Below are positions 34,496 to 43,255 of a DNA stretch of 64,000 bases, one piece after another. The notes beneath the pieces were generated by a model, which did no database searches, was not told where the DNA came from, and worked only from the letters and a program-made list of their open reading frames with translations. Location of the stretch: assembly GCA_964496125.1 (NCBI GenBank), contig CAZBXE010000003.1, positions 62,001-126,000 on the forward strand. Reading direction: 5' to 3'. Each line of letters begins with the position of its first letter. The stretch's first letter is position 1. The position numbers and the translations under genes are program-made. Origin of the DNA: CAZBXE01 sp964496125. GTDB lineage: Bacteria > Chlamydiota > Chlamydiia > Chlamydiales > CAZBXE01.

Positions 34496-34575
34496 CTCTT
34501 TCTTACTATTTTCTTAACAATAACTCGCTATAATCTAGTCAACCAAATTAAAACACGATTAAACACAGAGGATTT

Positions 34576-35157
34576 ATGTTTACAAATAATATTAATTACT
34601 CACTCAAACTATTTGTCGGCGGTTGTCTCATGCGTCCTCTTCTTGCCTTTGCTGATGGATCAGCACGCAAAGTTGCCATAAACGCGCTCACGAATGCAAC
34701 CCCCCAAATCACCTATCATGCACATGGGTTGCTAGGAAGCACGGTGGATATCTTTCTTTCTTCGGACAAAACGCTATTGTCCCCTTTAGGAAGTGTTTTA
34801 GGTGAGGCAAAATCGATAGCCGTGATTCGCTCTGCAGGGCCGATAGTCCAGATCATCACCTCGTTAGCGCTTAGCTACTTTGATAAATCAGGAACCCTTG
34901 CCACCTTTCTTGTCCTTTCCTCACGCTCTCTTACCATGCATGCCTTTGCAAACTACACCGGAGCAAGTGAGGGCGACTTTTCTGCTGCAGGTAAAGGGTT
35001 TGGTCCCACCTTTCAGATGGCCCTCTCCCTTGCAGCTCTTACTAGCTTTGCCATCTCGATCCTTTGGTCTAGGCCTGCTAGCCTAAAGATACGAGTATTG
35101 ATTCTTACACTAGCCCTTGCTGCCATAGCTCAGACGAGCAGAGTCGCAACTCCTTGA
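34576..35157 (+). CDS. Hypothetical polytopic membrane protein, 193 aa
   Basis: Not recognised. Hydrophobic segments at about 10-25, 90-105, 108-125, 145-165 and 170-188 suggest four or five membrane helices. GAGG just before the ATG supports the start, and a TATAAT lies at 34529-34534. The HAHGLLG and GDFSAAGKGFGP segments recall peptidase-M50-like proteins but no HExxH is present. It precedes dxr by 33 bases on the same strand. Confidence 0.6.
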   Translation: MFTNNINYSLKLFVGGCLMRPLLAFADGSARKVAINALTNATPQITYHAHGLLGSTVDIFLSSDKTLLSPLGSVLGEAKSIAVIRSAGPIVQIITSLALSYFDKSGTLATFLVLSSRSLTMHAFANYTGASEGDFSAAGKGFGPTFQMALSLAALTSFAISILWSRPASLKIRVLILTLALAAIAQTSRVATP

Positions 35158-35190
35158 CCGGAAATCACTTTTTCTCCTATCCTTTCTTCC

Positions 35191-36330
35191 ATGCGCAAGA
35201 AGATCGCCCTCCTCGGCAGCACAGGTTCCATCGGACGAAATGTCCTGAACATCGCAACCCATCTGAAAGAAAAGATTGAAGTGGTGGCTCTAGCCGCCAA
35301 TGAAAATATCGACCTACTGCAAGAACAAGCCAAGAAGCACAAACCAAAGCTGATTGCCGTCTATAACCTAGAAAAAGCAAAAGAACTGAAGACAAGACTG
35401 CCTAACGTGCGTGTAGTTGCTGGGATGGAAGGGCTTATCGAGGTTGCACAGCTGCCTGACGCCGAGATGTTGGTAGCAGCCATGGTAGGTGCTGCAGGAC
35501 TTATACCAACAGAAGCTGCCATCAAAGCAGGCAAAACGATCGCCCTTGCTAACAAAGAAGTGCTAGTCGCGGGCGGTCCTTATATCGTGCCCCTTGCCAA
35601 AAAACACAAAGTCGCTCTCCTTCCGATTGATAGTGAACATAATGCTCTTTTCCAATGCCTGCACAACGAAAAGGCAAATGCTATACGACGTCTTATCCTC
35701 ACGGCCTCAGGAGGCCCTTTCCGTGATTGGGAAGAGGATAAGCTAAAAACCATCACAATCAAAGAGGCACTCAAACACCCAAACTTTGCGATGGGAGCTA
35801 AGATCACAATCGACTCCTCCACCCTTATGAACAAGGGGCTCGAGGTCATTGAAGCTTACTGGCTCTTTGGCATGCCCCACGATCACATTGAAGTTTTAAT
35901 CCATCCCCAGCAAAAAATCCATAGCATGGTAGAATTTGTCGATGGCTCGATCCTGGCCCAGATGAGTGAACCCGATATGGTCATACCCATTCAATACGCA
36001 CTTACCTACCCAGAGCGTCTTCCAGGTCTATTGCCCCCCTACGATTTTATCAAGAATTCACGCCTTGACTTTCTTCAACCCAATCCCATTCGATTTCGAT
36101 GCCTAGGACTTGCCTATGAGGCACTTAGGAGAGGAGGAACGCATCCTTGCTATCTCAATGCGGCAAATGAAGTGCTGGTCTCTCGCTTCTTAAAACAAGA
36201 AGTTTCCTGGATAGAGATCAGTACAAAGTTAGAGTCTCTTCTGAATAAATACTCAGGTTCAAAAGATATTTCTTTGGGAGGTATTCTCGAAGAAGATGCT
36301 AAAGGAAGAGCTGACGCAAAAATAGTTTAG
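35191..36330 (+). CDS. dxr: 1-deoxy-D-xylulose 5-phosphate reductoisomerase
   Basis: A 379-residue enzyme of the methylerythritol phosphate isoprenoid pathway; converts DXP to MEP with NADPH. NADPH-binding GSTGSIGRNVL is at residues 9-19, LANKEVLVAGG at about 118-128, metal/substrate motif LLPIDSEHNALFQ (about 143-155), SGGPF, and ATITIDSSTLMNKGLEVIEA-type block (about 208-227). Length matches DXR (380-400). Essential in chlamydiae because they lack the mevalonate route. No ribosome binding site is evident before the ATG. Confidence 0.97.
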   Translation: MRKKIALLGSTGSIGRNVLNIATHLKEKIEVVALAANENIDLLQEQAKKHKPKLIAVYNLEKAKELKTRLPNVRVVAGMEGLIEVAQLPDAEMLVAAMVGAAGLIPTEAAIKAGKTIALANKEVLVAGGPYIVPLAKKHKVALLPIDSEHNALFQCLHNEKANAIRRLILTASGGPFRDWEEDKLKTITIKEALKHPNFAMGAKITIDSSTLMNKGLEVIEAYWLFGMPHDHIEVLIHPQQKIHSMVEFVDGSILAQMSEPDMVIPIQYALTYPERLPGLLPPYDFIKNSRLDFLQPNPIRFRCLGLAYEALRRGGTHPCYLNAANEVLVSRFLKQEVSWIEISTKLESLLNKYSGSKDISLGGILEEDAKGRADAKIV

Positions 36331-36344
36331 CCTATTAAAAAAAA

Positions 36345-36375
36345 GAGCTTTGTATCCTCAAGGAATACAAAGCTC
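36345..36375 (-). terminator. Rho-independent terminator of the DUF378 gene
   Basis: An 11-bp perfect stem (GAGCTTTGTAT/ATACAAAGCTC) followed on the minus strand by eight T residues. On the plus strand no T run follows, so it is directed at the minus-strand gene although dxr also ends here. Confidence 0.85.
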
Positions 36376-36399
36376 ACATCCAAGCGACTGTACAAAAGC

Positions 36400-36603
36400 T
36401 TATTTACAGCAGTGCTCGTGACAGCTCCACCGGAAAATTTTGTAGACCGCTGCAGCGCCAACGGCTACGTACACAAGCTTTGTGAGCATGGGGAGCTGAC
36501 CGAACAGAAACTCGACCACATTAAAACCAAATAGACCAACGAGTCCCCAGTTAAGACCCCCAACGATCAGCAGTATAGCTACGATTAAATCTAGAACTTT
36601 CAT
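36400..36603 (-). CDS. DUF378 family small membrane protein
   Basis: A 67-residue protein with two membrane helices and the DUF378 signature: ILLIVGGLNWGLVGLFGFNV (about residues 10-29), then LTKLVYVAVGAAAVY. The C-terminus WSCHEHCCK is Cys/His-rich and could bind metal. Function unknown. It has its own terminator; AGGAG lies close upstream of the ATG. Confidence 0.88.
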   Translation of the reverse strand: MKVLDLIVAILLIVGGLNWGLVGLFGFNVVEFLFGQLPMLTKLVYVAVGAAAVYKIFRWSCHEHCCK

Positions 36604-36766
36604 AGATCTCCTTTTAGTTAAACAGAAATTGCACTGTAAAATTTTGCATTTTCTGTGTCAACTTTTTTTTGAACGGGGTAGGCTCGACATTTATTCCTAT
36701 GCCCTATAAGATCGAAACATAAAACGTACGGCACGGCAAAACTTCTCTCTTGTAACTGGAAAGACC

Positions 36767-37636
36767 ATGTTTGATTTTGCATCTCTTCCTGATTTTGAAA
36801 ATAAAGCGCCTCCCTTAAGACAATTTACCGCGCGGGATGGGGTATCTCTCAGCTTCCGCTTTTACGAGAGCGTAGAGAATGACCGAATCTTTATTCTCTT
36901 GCATGGCTCAAGTGCAGAAGGGACGTATCTGCATGCTCTTGCCGAATTTTTAAGTGCAAGGAGCTTTGGGCAAGTCTACGTTCCTAATATCCGAGGGCAC
37001 TATGCTTCTGGTCTTGAGCCAGGGGATTGTACCTATATCGGTCAGTTAGAAGATGATCTCTTCGATCTGATTCATGAGTTTCATCTAGAAAACAAGAAAA
37101 TCTATCTTGTGGGTCATTCAAGCGGTGGGGGTCTGGCTATCCGTATGGCTGGCGGCACCCATGGGAAACTCATCCGTGGGTATATCCTTCTAGCGCCCGC
37201 GATACCCACAGCCCCCACGATGCGTTTTGGAACAGCTGGCGGCTTTGCGCACATCTCTTTTTTCAAAATCGTGCTTCTTTCTATGCTTACCAACATAGGC
37301 ATTCCCTATTTCAACCACTGCCACGTCATCCGTTTCAACAAGCCCTTAGAATTTTGTGATGGCAAGGAAACACTCACCTACTCCTTTAACCTAAACTCAT
37401 CGTTGCACCCACGTCTGCCTTACCAGAAAGATATACTTGCCTTGCAAGATAAGTTTCTTCTTCTTGTGGGTGCAGGCGATGAGGCCATGGAGCCTTACCG
37501 CTATCAGGATATATTTCCGATGACTCACCCCGAGAATGTTAAGGTGCTAGAAGGGCTCGGCCATCTTGAGCTTGTCTACCACCCAACTGCCCTAGAAACC
37601 ATCGGGTCTTGGATCAAAACAAAAGAAGAAGAATAA
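36767..37636 (+). CDS. Alpha/beta hydrolase (lysophospholipase-like)
   Basis: A 289-residue alpha/beta hydrolase. The oxyanion region LLHGSSAEG (about 44-52), nucleophile elbow GHSSGG (about 116-121), the acid in VGAGDEAM and the His in LEGLGHLELVY complete the triad. The RDGVSLSFRFYE opening resembles monoglyceride/lysophospholipid hydrolases. No signal peptide. GGAAAG precedes the ATG. Likely a cytosolic esterase; substrate unknown. Confidence 0.88.
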   Translation: MFDFASLPDFENKAPPLRQFTARDGVSLSFRFYESVENDRIFILLHGSSAEGTYLHALAEFLSARSFGQVYVPNIRGHYASGLEPGDCTYIGQLEDDLFDLIHEFHLENKKIYLVGHSSGGGLAIRMAGGTHGKLIRGYILLAPAIPTAPTMRFGTAGGFAHISFFKIVLLSMLTNIGIPYFNHCHVIRFNKPLEFCDGKETLTYSFNLNSSLHPRLPYQKDILALQDKFLLLVGAGDEAMEPYRYQDIFPMTHPENVKVLEGLGHLELVYHPTALETIGSWIKTKEEE

Positions 37637-37733
37637 CTTTGCTCATCGGCAAACGCCCAAACATGACCCTTTCAAGTCTAGTGCCTTTACAGGAAAAAGC
37701 TTCTCTTCGTTCTGGACTGATCTAGCGCTTTTG

Positions 37734-38957
37734 CTAAGTCGCCTCCCTTATCGCCACTTTCTCTAGGGCAAACAGGTAAATAAAACCAGCTGTTCCCACT
37801 AGAAGAGCTACAGGGATGACAGCAACACCATAAGAGAGAGCGTCGGGAACTTCCGGGCCTCCCATAACGTCCACCACCTTACCAATGATCGCATGAAATA
37901 AATACCCAAAGGTCATGATGATCATGTTGGCAACCGCCGTTGTTAAGCCAGCTACCCCCTCACGCACATACGTTGAGGCTTTGTAGATTGCCAAAATCTG
38001 GTACGCACAGCACACACCTACAATCACATAGCTGATGCTTAAAAAAGAAGGAGATAAGCCAGTGCACAGCATCAGAGAAAAACCTACTGCCATGGCAAGG
38101 CCCGATCCAATTACAGTTGCAAGATAGCTTCCCGCTCTTTCTGCGATCAAATTCAGCACAGGAGAACCAAAGCACATCCCTACATAGATGAACGAAGGTA
38201 GGCTTGCAGCAAGGGCACCCTCAAACCCATACACTTGTTTTAAAAAAGCGGTCCCCCACACGTCGGCAAACCCCTCGAGCGGGCCAATCATGAGACCTGC
38301 AAAAAGGCATGAAAGAACAACACGCTTATTTGAGAGCACTTCTTTAATATCAGAGATCACGCTTGCCCTTTCTTCCGTCTCGACATTTGGAATCATCCAA
38401 TAGGTGATAGCGGCCAAGACAACCCCTGCAACAGCAAAGAGCTGCACAACAGACAGATATCCAAAGGAGTCCCTCATGTAGCTTACAGGACCTCCGCCAT
38501 AAATGGCACCAATCAAACCGATTGTAACTGAAAGACTCAGCATCCGAGGAAAGCGAGCTTCGCTAAATGTCATACGGATGATTTTAAAACATCCCAAAAT
38601 GGCAGCTGATGAACCCACGCCAAGAAGAAATCTCCCTGCAATCGGATACGCCCAATGGGTGGCAAAAAGAAGAGGTAAAAGACCAACAACACAAAGCAAA
38701 ATGCAGCCTGACATTACCTTGCGAGGCCCGAAACGATCCAGCATAATTCCAACCGGCAAGTGCAAAAGAGAATAGCCAAGATAATATACCCCAGAAAATT
38801 GGCCAAAAGTGGCTGCACTGATGTCAAACTGCTGCATGATATCTTGTAACATGATGTTAGGCATCACTCGTAAAATATATTGGTAGGCATAAAAGATAGA
38901 GGCGATGATCCACACCGTCCAAACTACGTGCCTAGAACCTGAAAAAGCTGAAGTCAT
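37734..38957 (-). CDS. Major facilitator superfamily transporter
   Basis: A 407-residue, 12-helix MFS protein. Motif A between helices 2 and 3 is GIMLDRFGPRKVMSG (about 72-86); a second half-repeat begins after residue 200. The start WTVWIIASIFYAYQYILRVMP resembles MFS carriers of organic or amino acids found in gamma-proteobacteria and chlamydiae. Substrate cannot be told. Convergent with the hydrolase gene; ATG 38957 is preceded by GGAGT. Confidence 0.88.
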   Translation of the reverse strand: MTSAFSGSRHVVWTVWIIASIFYAYQYILRVMPNIMLQDIMQQFDISAATFGQFSGVYYLGYSLLHLPVGIMLDRFGPRKVMSGCILLCVVGLLPLLFATHWAYPIAGRFLLGVGSSAAILGCFKIIRMTFSEARFPRMLSLSVTIGLIGAIYGGGPVSYMRDSFGYLSVVQLFAVAGVVLAAITYWMIPNVETEERASVISDIKEVLSNKRVVLSCLFAGLMIGPLEGFADVWGTAFLKQVYGFEGALAASLPSFIYVGMCFGSPVLNLIAERAGSYLATVIGSGLAMAVGFSLMLCTGLSPSFLSISYVIVGVCCAYQILAIYKASTYVREGVAGLTTAVANMIIMTFGYLFHAIIGKVVDVMGGPEVPDALSYGVAVIPVALLVGTAGFIYLFALEKVAIREAT

Positions 38958-39294
38958 AAAGAGTACTCCTTCGTACTGTTAAGTAAAATTTGTAAAAAAA
39001 TGATGGACGCGAGGGATAGTTTTTTAATGTGCCGAGCGGCACAGCAAGCAAAGAAGAAGTAGAAGGCTTTTTTTTACGTTCATAGCAACTATGCTACCAT
39101 ACACCTACAAAACCAGCAAGGGAAAACTTGAATTTGTAGAACCATGAAAAAAAATCTGCCCCTAGAAGCAGCACTTGCCCCCGTTGACCTCACTCACCCC
39201 AGTTTGTCCTCCTTGCGTCCATCCTCTGGCTCACCCAGCAAATTAAGTTGGGTATAGCCTAGAGAGCCCATCCTCCCTGAATCTCCTGGCAGAT
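38958..39294. other. Intergenic stretch left of MITE copy 1
   Basis: Contains AT-rich DNA and a 37-codon frame at 39144-39257 (begins MKKNLPLEAALAPVDL) without ribosome binding site; it may be the stub of a truncated effector gene or chance. No other gene seen. Confidence 0.35.
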
Positions 39295-39466
39295 TATACA
39301 CAAATGAATTGGAAAGTTGGTAATATGCCAAGGAGGCGCCCTCAATTTTGCCAGCGGTAGAGGCGTCGAAGCAGCTCTGGTTAAAAACCAGAGCGATGCA
39401 GACGGGCAAAAATTGAGGGCTTGTCCGACGCAGGCAGAAACCAACTTTCCAGTTCATTTGTGTATA
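39295..39466 (+). repeat. 172-bp foldback MITE, copy 1
   Basis: Terminal inverted repeats begin TATACACAAATGAA and TGGAAAGTT on the left and mirror as AACTTTCCA and TTCATTTGTGTATA on the right. The whole element is an imperfect palindrome: ATTTTTGCC/GGCAAAAAT arms and a perfect central hairpin GCTCTGGTT-AAA-AACCAGAGC at 39374-39394. It has no transposase. The TA at each end fits a TA target duplication as made by IS630/Tc1-type transposases. Copies 2 and 3 in this window have exactly the same length. Confidence 0.9.
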
Positions 39467-39620
39467 AACCAACGAGAAAAAAACACAGTAAGACAGACAA
39501 ACTCAACACACATTTTATAGAACAAATTACAAAACAACCCATTAAGAAACATTGATTTAAAACCGCACTTATTGTAAAATTGATGCCCTACTCAAATTTA
39601 ATTTATTTTTGGAACATTTG

Positions 39621-40964
39621 ATGACAACGCAAACTAACAGCATGAATTTTAATCGGGTTTCACCTCTAAGAATTCAACCTCCCCTCAACACAAAATCTCA
39701 TCCCACGCAAAAAAATAACGCCGAACTCATAGGAGAAATCGTTGCCGCCATCTTCCAGCGTAACGAACAAAAAGCCTATGATCTTATTCCCTTTTGTTCC
39801 GATTTAAACCTTTTTGTTTTTTACGATAGTGACATGAGGATCTCGACTGAAAACAAGGGGAACACGCGAGCATATACACCTCTACTCATGGCAATTCTGA
39901 TTAACAATTTGGCCATAGCAAATCTCATTCTCATAAGGGGTGCTAATCCTGACTTAATGACACCTTCCTACACGCACTTTGATTTCCCTCTACGTTTAGC
40001 AGTCTTTCTTTGTCGTTATGAAATGATAGACCTCCTCCACAGGCATGGCGCCAATATGAATCAAGTAGCCGAATCCGGATATAATACGCTTACGATGACT
40101 TTAGTCTCAAATCTAAATCAGAATAAAAAAAAAACCGTCATTGCAAAACTTGAAAAAGCAGGTCTTGATAAACGCTTAAGCAAAACTCTCCTCAACCGTG
40201 TAGAGCTTGCTCATATCTGGGGTCATTCTGGACAAAGCTCCTTCATAGACGAAAAAAACAAGGAGCAAAAAATCAATCTATCCGGCATGACACTACTCCA
40301 AGCAAGACAGCTAGCTGATACCTACTTTACGCGCTTTCTAGCCTCCTACGAGCTTACCACAGGAGAAAGAGAGAAACTCGAATTCATGAAAAAAGTCTTT
40401 AAAATGACAAACACGACCACTAATCTCTTAAGGCACGCATGCAATGGAGAGCCGATTGTCATCTACGGTGGATATACTGCTCACTGCATTACTCTAGTCA
40501 TTTACAAAGAGATGCTTGGCGTCCAAAATAGAGCAAAAATTGAGAGTCAACGGAACCTTACAACCCAGATCTATCATTTACCAAACAGCAAACTATCATC
40601 TTCTCTCATACACACTCTGCAACACTTCTACACAGACTACAAGGAATTCAACGAGGCCATCAAAAAACTTAATCTTACCCCTCTTGCCTCAGATCAGTTC
40701 TCGCAAAAATACTTAAAAGGAGGTTATTGCGCCTGGGGAGACGGTAAAGCCGCCATTCATACCCTCCTTCTTCTAGAATTTGGAACTGAGGGCAAAAAGC
40801 TCTACAAGAAATTTACTCACTTTACAAGAGCAGAAAGTCTTAGGCGCTACAGCAGGGTAGAGAAAGCCAGACGTGATGAAAAACTGCATAGCACTCTTAA
40901 GATCAAATGGGAAAATAAATACAAAAGATCAAACAATCTCAGATTACAATACTATATAAAATAA
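39621..40964 (+). CDS. Ankyrin-repeat protein with C-terminal cysteine-protease-like domain, paralogue 1
   Basis: A 447-residue putative effector. The N-terminus is short and disordered; two or three ankyrin repeats cover about residues 75-170 (AYTPLLMAILINNLAIANLI, then FPLRLAVFLCRYEMIDLLHRHGAN). The C-terminal domain is shared with the downstream gene and carries GGYTAHCITLVIY with His288, NRA with Asn about 15 residues later, and QKYLKGGYCAWGDGKAAI with Gln362 and Cys370. The order His, Asn, Gln, Cys is that of CE-clan (Ulp1/YopJ-like) cysteine proteases and acetyltransferases; this is inference. No signal peptide, so type III secretion would be the expected route. ATG 39621 or 39642 may be the start; neither has a ribosome binding site. 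Lies 154 bases right of MITE copy 1. Confidence 0.8.
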   Translation: MTTQTNSMNFNRVSPLRIQPPLNTKSHPTQKNNAELIGEIVAAIFQRNEQKAYDLIPFCSDLNLFVFYDSDMRISTENKGNTRAYTPLLMAILINNLAIANLILIRGANPDLMTPSYTHFDFPLRLAVFLCRYEMIDLLHRHGANMNQVAESGYNTLTMTLVSNLNQNKKKTVIAKLEKAGLDKRLSKTLLNRVELAHIWGHSGQSSFIDEKNKEQKINLSGMTLLQARQLADTYFTRFLASYELTTGEREKLEFMKKVFKMTNTTTNLLRHACNGEPIVIYGGYTAHCITLVIYKEMLGVQNRAKIESQRNLTTQIYHLPNSKLSSSLIHTLQHFYTDYKEFNEAIKKLNLTPLASDQFSQKYLKGGYCAWGDGKAAIHTLLLLEFGTEGKKLYKKFTHFTRAESLRRYSRVEKARRDEKLHSTLKIKWENKYKRSNNLRLQYYIK

Positions 40965-40980
40965 AACACAAACCAATATC

Positions 40981-42318
40981 ATGAATTTTAATCCGATTTC
41001 TCCGGCAAAAAACCACCTGCTCCTCAACACAAGCTCTCATCACAGTCAAAAAAGTAACAACACGCTCATAAGAGAAATTGTTGATGCCATCCTCCGTGTT
41101 GACGAAGAAACAGCACGCAGGCTCATTCCCACCTGTCCCGATTTAAACGCCTGTGTTTATTACGACTACTACATGCGTCCTATTGCCGCTTATGAGGAAA
41201 ACGCAAACGCTTTCACGCCCCTACTTATGGCTATTCGCGTCAACAACGTCGCCCTAGCTCAATTTCTTGTAGACTGTGGTGCCGATGTTAACCATGTCAC
41301 AACTGAAAATGAAAAATATCCACTGTTCCCTCTCATTTATGCTACAACGCTTGGGCGTCATGAAATAATGGATCTGCTTGCTAAGCACGGAGTGAATCCA
41401 ACCCAATTGGACTCAGATGGTTATAACTCCCTGACACGGACTCTCGTCTCAAATGTAACGTGGCCCGAAAAAAGAACTGCGATTGCAAAACTAGAGAAAA
41501 TGGGCCTATGCAAAAGGTTAAGCAGGTCTTTACTCCTTCGCATAGAGCTCGCCCATATTTGGGCAATTGGTGGTTGCAGCTCGTTCGTTGATGAAACAAA
41601 CAAAGAACAAAAAATACAATTATTTGGCCTCACGATCTTTCATGCAAGAAAGATTGCTGATAAGTATGTTACGCGCTTTCTTGCCTCAACCACGTCTTCT
41701 GAGGAAGAAAAACAGAAACTGGGATTCCTAAAACATGTCTTCAAAATGCAACATAATGAACATAATCTTTTAAAACATGCGCAAAATGGGGCTCCTATTG
41801 TCGTCTTTGGAGGGTATATCGGGCACGCTATCACAAGCGTTATTTATAAGGGGCACCTTGCCATACAAAACCGAGCATCAGGAGGTGAAGGGCACACCCT
41901 AACTACAGACCTCTATAACCTGCCCGACAAGTTCCTCTCTTTTCAGCTATTGCGAACACTGAGCTATCGTTACACTGGGTATACCTCATTCACTGATGCC
42001 ATCAAAGGCCTAAGTCTTACAAAGCTACCTGCCGCTAGATTTAATCAGAAGTACCTAAAAGGTGACTATTGTGGATGGGGTGATGGCAAGGCTGCCATCA
42101 ATACACTTTTACTGCTAGAGTTTGGGGACAGCGGCAAAGATCTTTACAAGAAGTTCACTCTTTTTACACGATTAGACAGCCTTGCACGCTACCGCAAAGT
42201 AAGAAGAAATCAAGATAAATCCCTTCTTAATCGTGTCAAAATCAAGTGGAAAAATAAATATAAAAAAAAACAACAAACTGCTCAACAAATTTCCGGTTTG
42301 GGAAAAAAGGCTTCATAA
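40981..42318 (+). CDS. Ankyrin-repeat protein with C-terminal cysteine-protease-like domain, paralogue 2
   Basis: A 445-residue tandem paralogue of the preceding gene, similar over its whole length, starting MNFNPISP (MNFNRVSP in paralogue 1). Ankyrin repeats at about 78-150 (FTPLLMAIRVNNVALAQFLV, then LIYATTLGRHEIMDLLAKHG). The conserved C-terminal residues are His282 (GGYIGHAIT), Asn297 (QNRA), Gln356 and Cys364 (NQKYLKGDYCGWGDGKAAI). The C-terminus is basic (KWKNKYKKKQQTAQQ). The 16-base gap suggests co-transcription with paralogue 1. It converges with, and overlaps by 37 bases, the OTU gene. Confidence 0.8.
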   Translation: MNFNPISPAKNHLLLNTSSHHSQKSNNTLIREIVDAILRVDEETARRLIPTCPDLNACVYYDYYMRPIAAYEENANAFTPLLMAIRVNNVALAQFLVDCGADVNHVTTENEKYPLFPLIYATTLGRHEIMDLLAKHGVNPTQLDSDGYNSLTRTLVSNVTWPEKRTAIAKLEKMGLCKRLSRSLLLRIELAHIWAIGGCSSFVDETNKEQKIQLFGLTIFHARKIADKYVTRFLASTTSSEEEKQKLGFLKHVFKMQHNEHNLLKHAQNGAPIVVFGGYIGHAITSVIYKGHLAIQNRASGGEGHTLTTDLYNLPDKFLSFQLLRTLSYRYTGYTSFTDAIKGLSLTKLPAARFNQKYLKGDYCGWGDGKAAINTLLLLEFGDSGKDLYKKFTLFTRLDSLARYRKVRRNQDKSLLNRVKIKWKNKYKKKQQTAQQISGLGKKAS

Positions 42319-43226
42319 TGCCTACGAGAGGGCGTGAAAACAATCCACAGATCTGGATCACAAGCTTCATCGGGATACCGAACAGTATACTGAGGTAAGA
42401 TGATCCCACTTCTATCTCTCTCTTCCACTTTCTGCCCAATTCCCATGTTTAAGACCTTAGAAAGAGCAAACACCTCCAGACCAGAAGCATAAAACGAAGG
42501 ATCGGCAAGAAGTTCAATATAGTCGTCCACTCCCTGAATACAATCTTCCGGCGGTCTATTTGGCACGCTATTGTACTCCACAATTTGTTGTTCAATGAAC
42601 ATTTTCACGGTTTTATCATCTTTCGCACCGCTAATATAAGCTTGCGCCATGCTCCTCAAGTACTGAGCCAGAGCTTCTTTATCTCCTAAAAAAGTTAAGA
42701 CATCATCGGGCAAGTTATTTCTTTCCATCGTGCGCAGGCCGTCTGCAAGGGAATAAAAAAGACAAGAACCATTGTCAGGCTCCTTCACAACAAACCCATC
42801 AACTCTCCCCACAAGTTCTGCTGTGACTCCCAATTTCTTATTCAAAAAAAGCTCTTGATATTTCATCGCAAAAGCTTGTGGATTGGACTCACGAACAAGC
42901 TCATTATTTAAGATAAAAGGGCCCTTTAGACTATATCTCTTTTCTCGCAGCGTTCTACAATTCTGGTTTGCTTGTAAGATCGACTCATAGACCTTCTTAA
43001 TTTCGGGACGATAATTCCAATTCAATTCCCTAAATAGCTTGCTCCTACGATCAAAAATGTCTTTATCAGAATAGAAATGTATAATTCGAAGAATTGCGAA
43101 AAAAAGCTTCGCAATCAGATTTACTTCCTTCACTTCATGCCCCTCAATACGCAGGTACAAAGGGTTTGTTTGGTTGATCTTTGCAGCTGCCTGCGCATAG
43201 GTCTTTGGAGTCCAATTTGCCTGCAT
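42282..43226 (-). CDS. OTU-like cysteine protease, putative deubiquitinase effector
   Basis: A 314-residue protein whose C-terminal half is an OTU domain: VKEPDNGSCLFYSLADGLRT holds the Asp-Gly-x-Cys-Leu-Phe active-site motif (Asp151, Cys155) and SRRHYEAFFP near the C-terminus supplies the catalytic His303, with an Asp/Trp block (DPDLWIVF) before it as usual. OTU enzymes cleave ubiquitin chains. The N-terminal 140 residues are helical with a hydrophobic stretch at about 36-52, perhaps for targeting. ATG 43226 is favoured over 43229 by its six-base spacing from AGGAGG. The promoter must lie at or in MITE copy 2, which begins 23 bases upstream. Confidence 0.88.
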   Translation of the reverse strand: MQANWTPKTYAQAAAKINQTNPLYLRIEGHEVKEVNLIAKLFFAILRIIHFYSDKDIFDRRSKLFRELNWNYRPEIKKVYESILQANQNCRTLREKRYSLKGPFILNNELVRESNPQAFAMKYQELFLNKKLGVTAELVGRVDGFVVKEPDNGSCLFYSLADGLRTMERNNLPDDVLTFLGDKEALAQYLRSMAQAYISGAKDDKTVKMFIEQQIVEYNSVPNRPPEDCIQGVDDYIELLADPSFYASGLEVFALSKVLNMGIGQKVEERDRSGIILPQYTVRYPDEACDPDLWIVFTPSRRHYEAFFPKPEIC

Positions 43227-43249
43227 CATGCACCTCCTTTCCTAAGAGG

Positions 43250-43255
43250 ATTATA
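43250..43255 (-). promoter_or_regulatory. TATAAT -10 element formed at the MITE copy 2 boundary, upstream of the OTU gene
   Basis: On the minus strand TATAAT spans the junction: TATA is the terminus of the MITE and AT is flanking DNA. It lies 20-23 bases before the OTU start, leaving room for a short leader with AGGAGG. The -35 region inside the MITE is not a good match. Confidence 0.45.

Noticed and set aside
34576..35157. Peptidase M50-like protease
   Set aside because: The HExxH zinc motif is absent; kept as an unassigned membrane protein.
39194..39520. Open frames inside MITE copy 1 (and the matching ones in copies 2 and 3) on both strands
   Set aside because: They run through the palindromic repeat, lack start signals and exist only because the repeat happens to be open.
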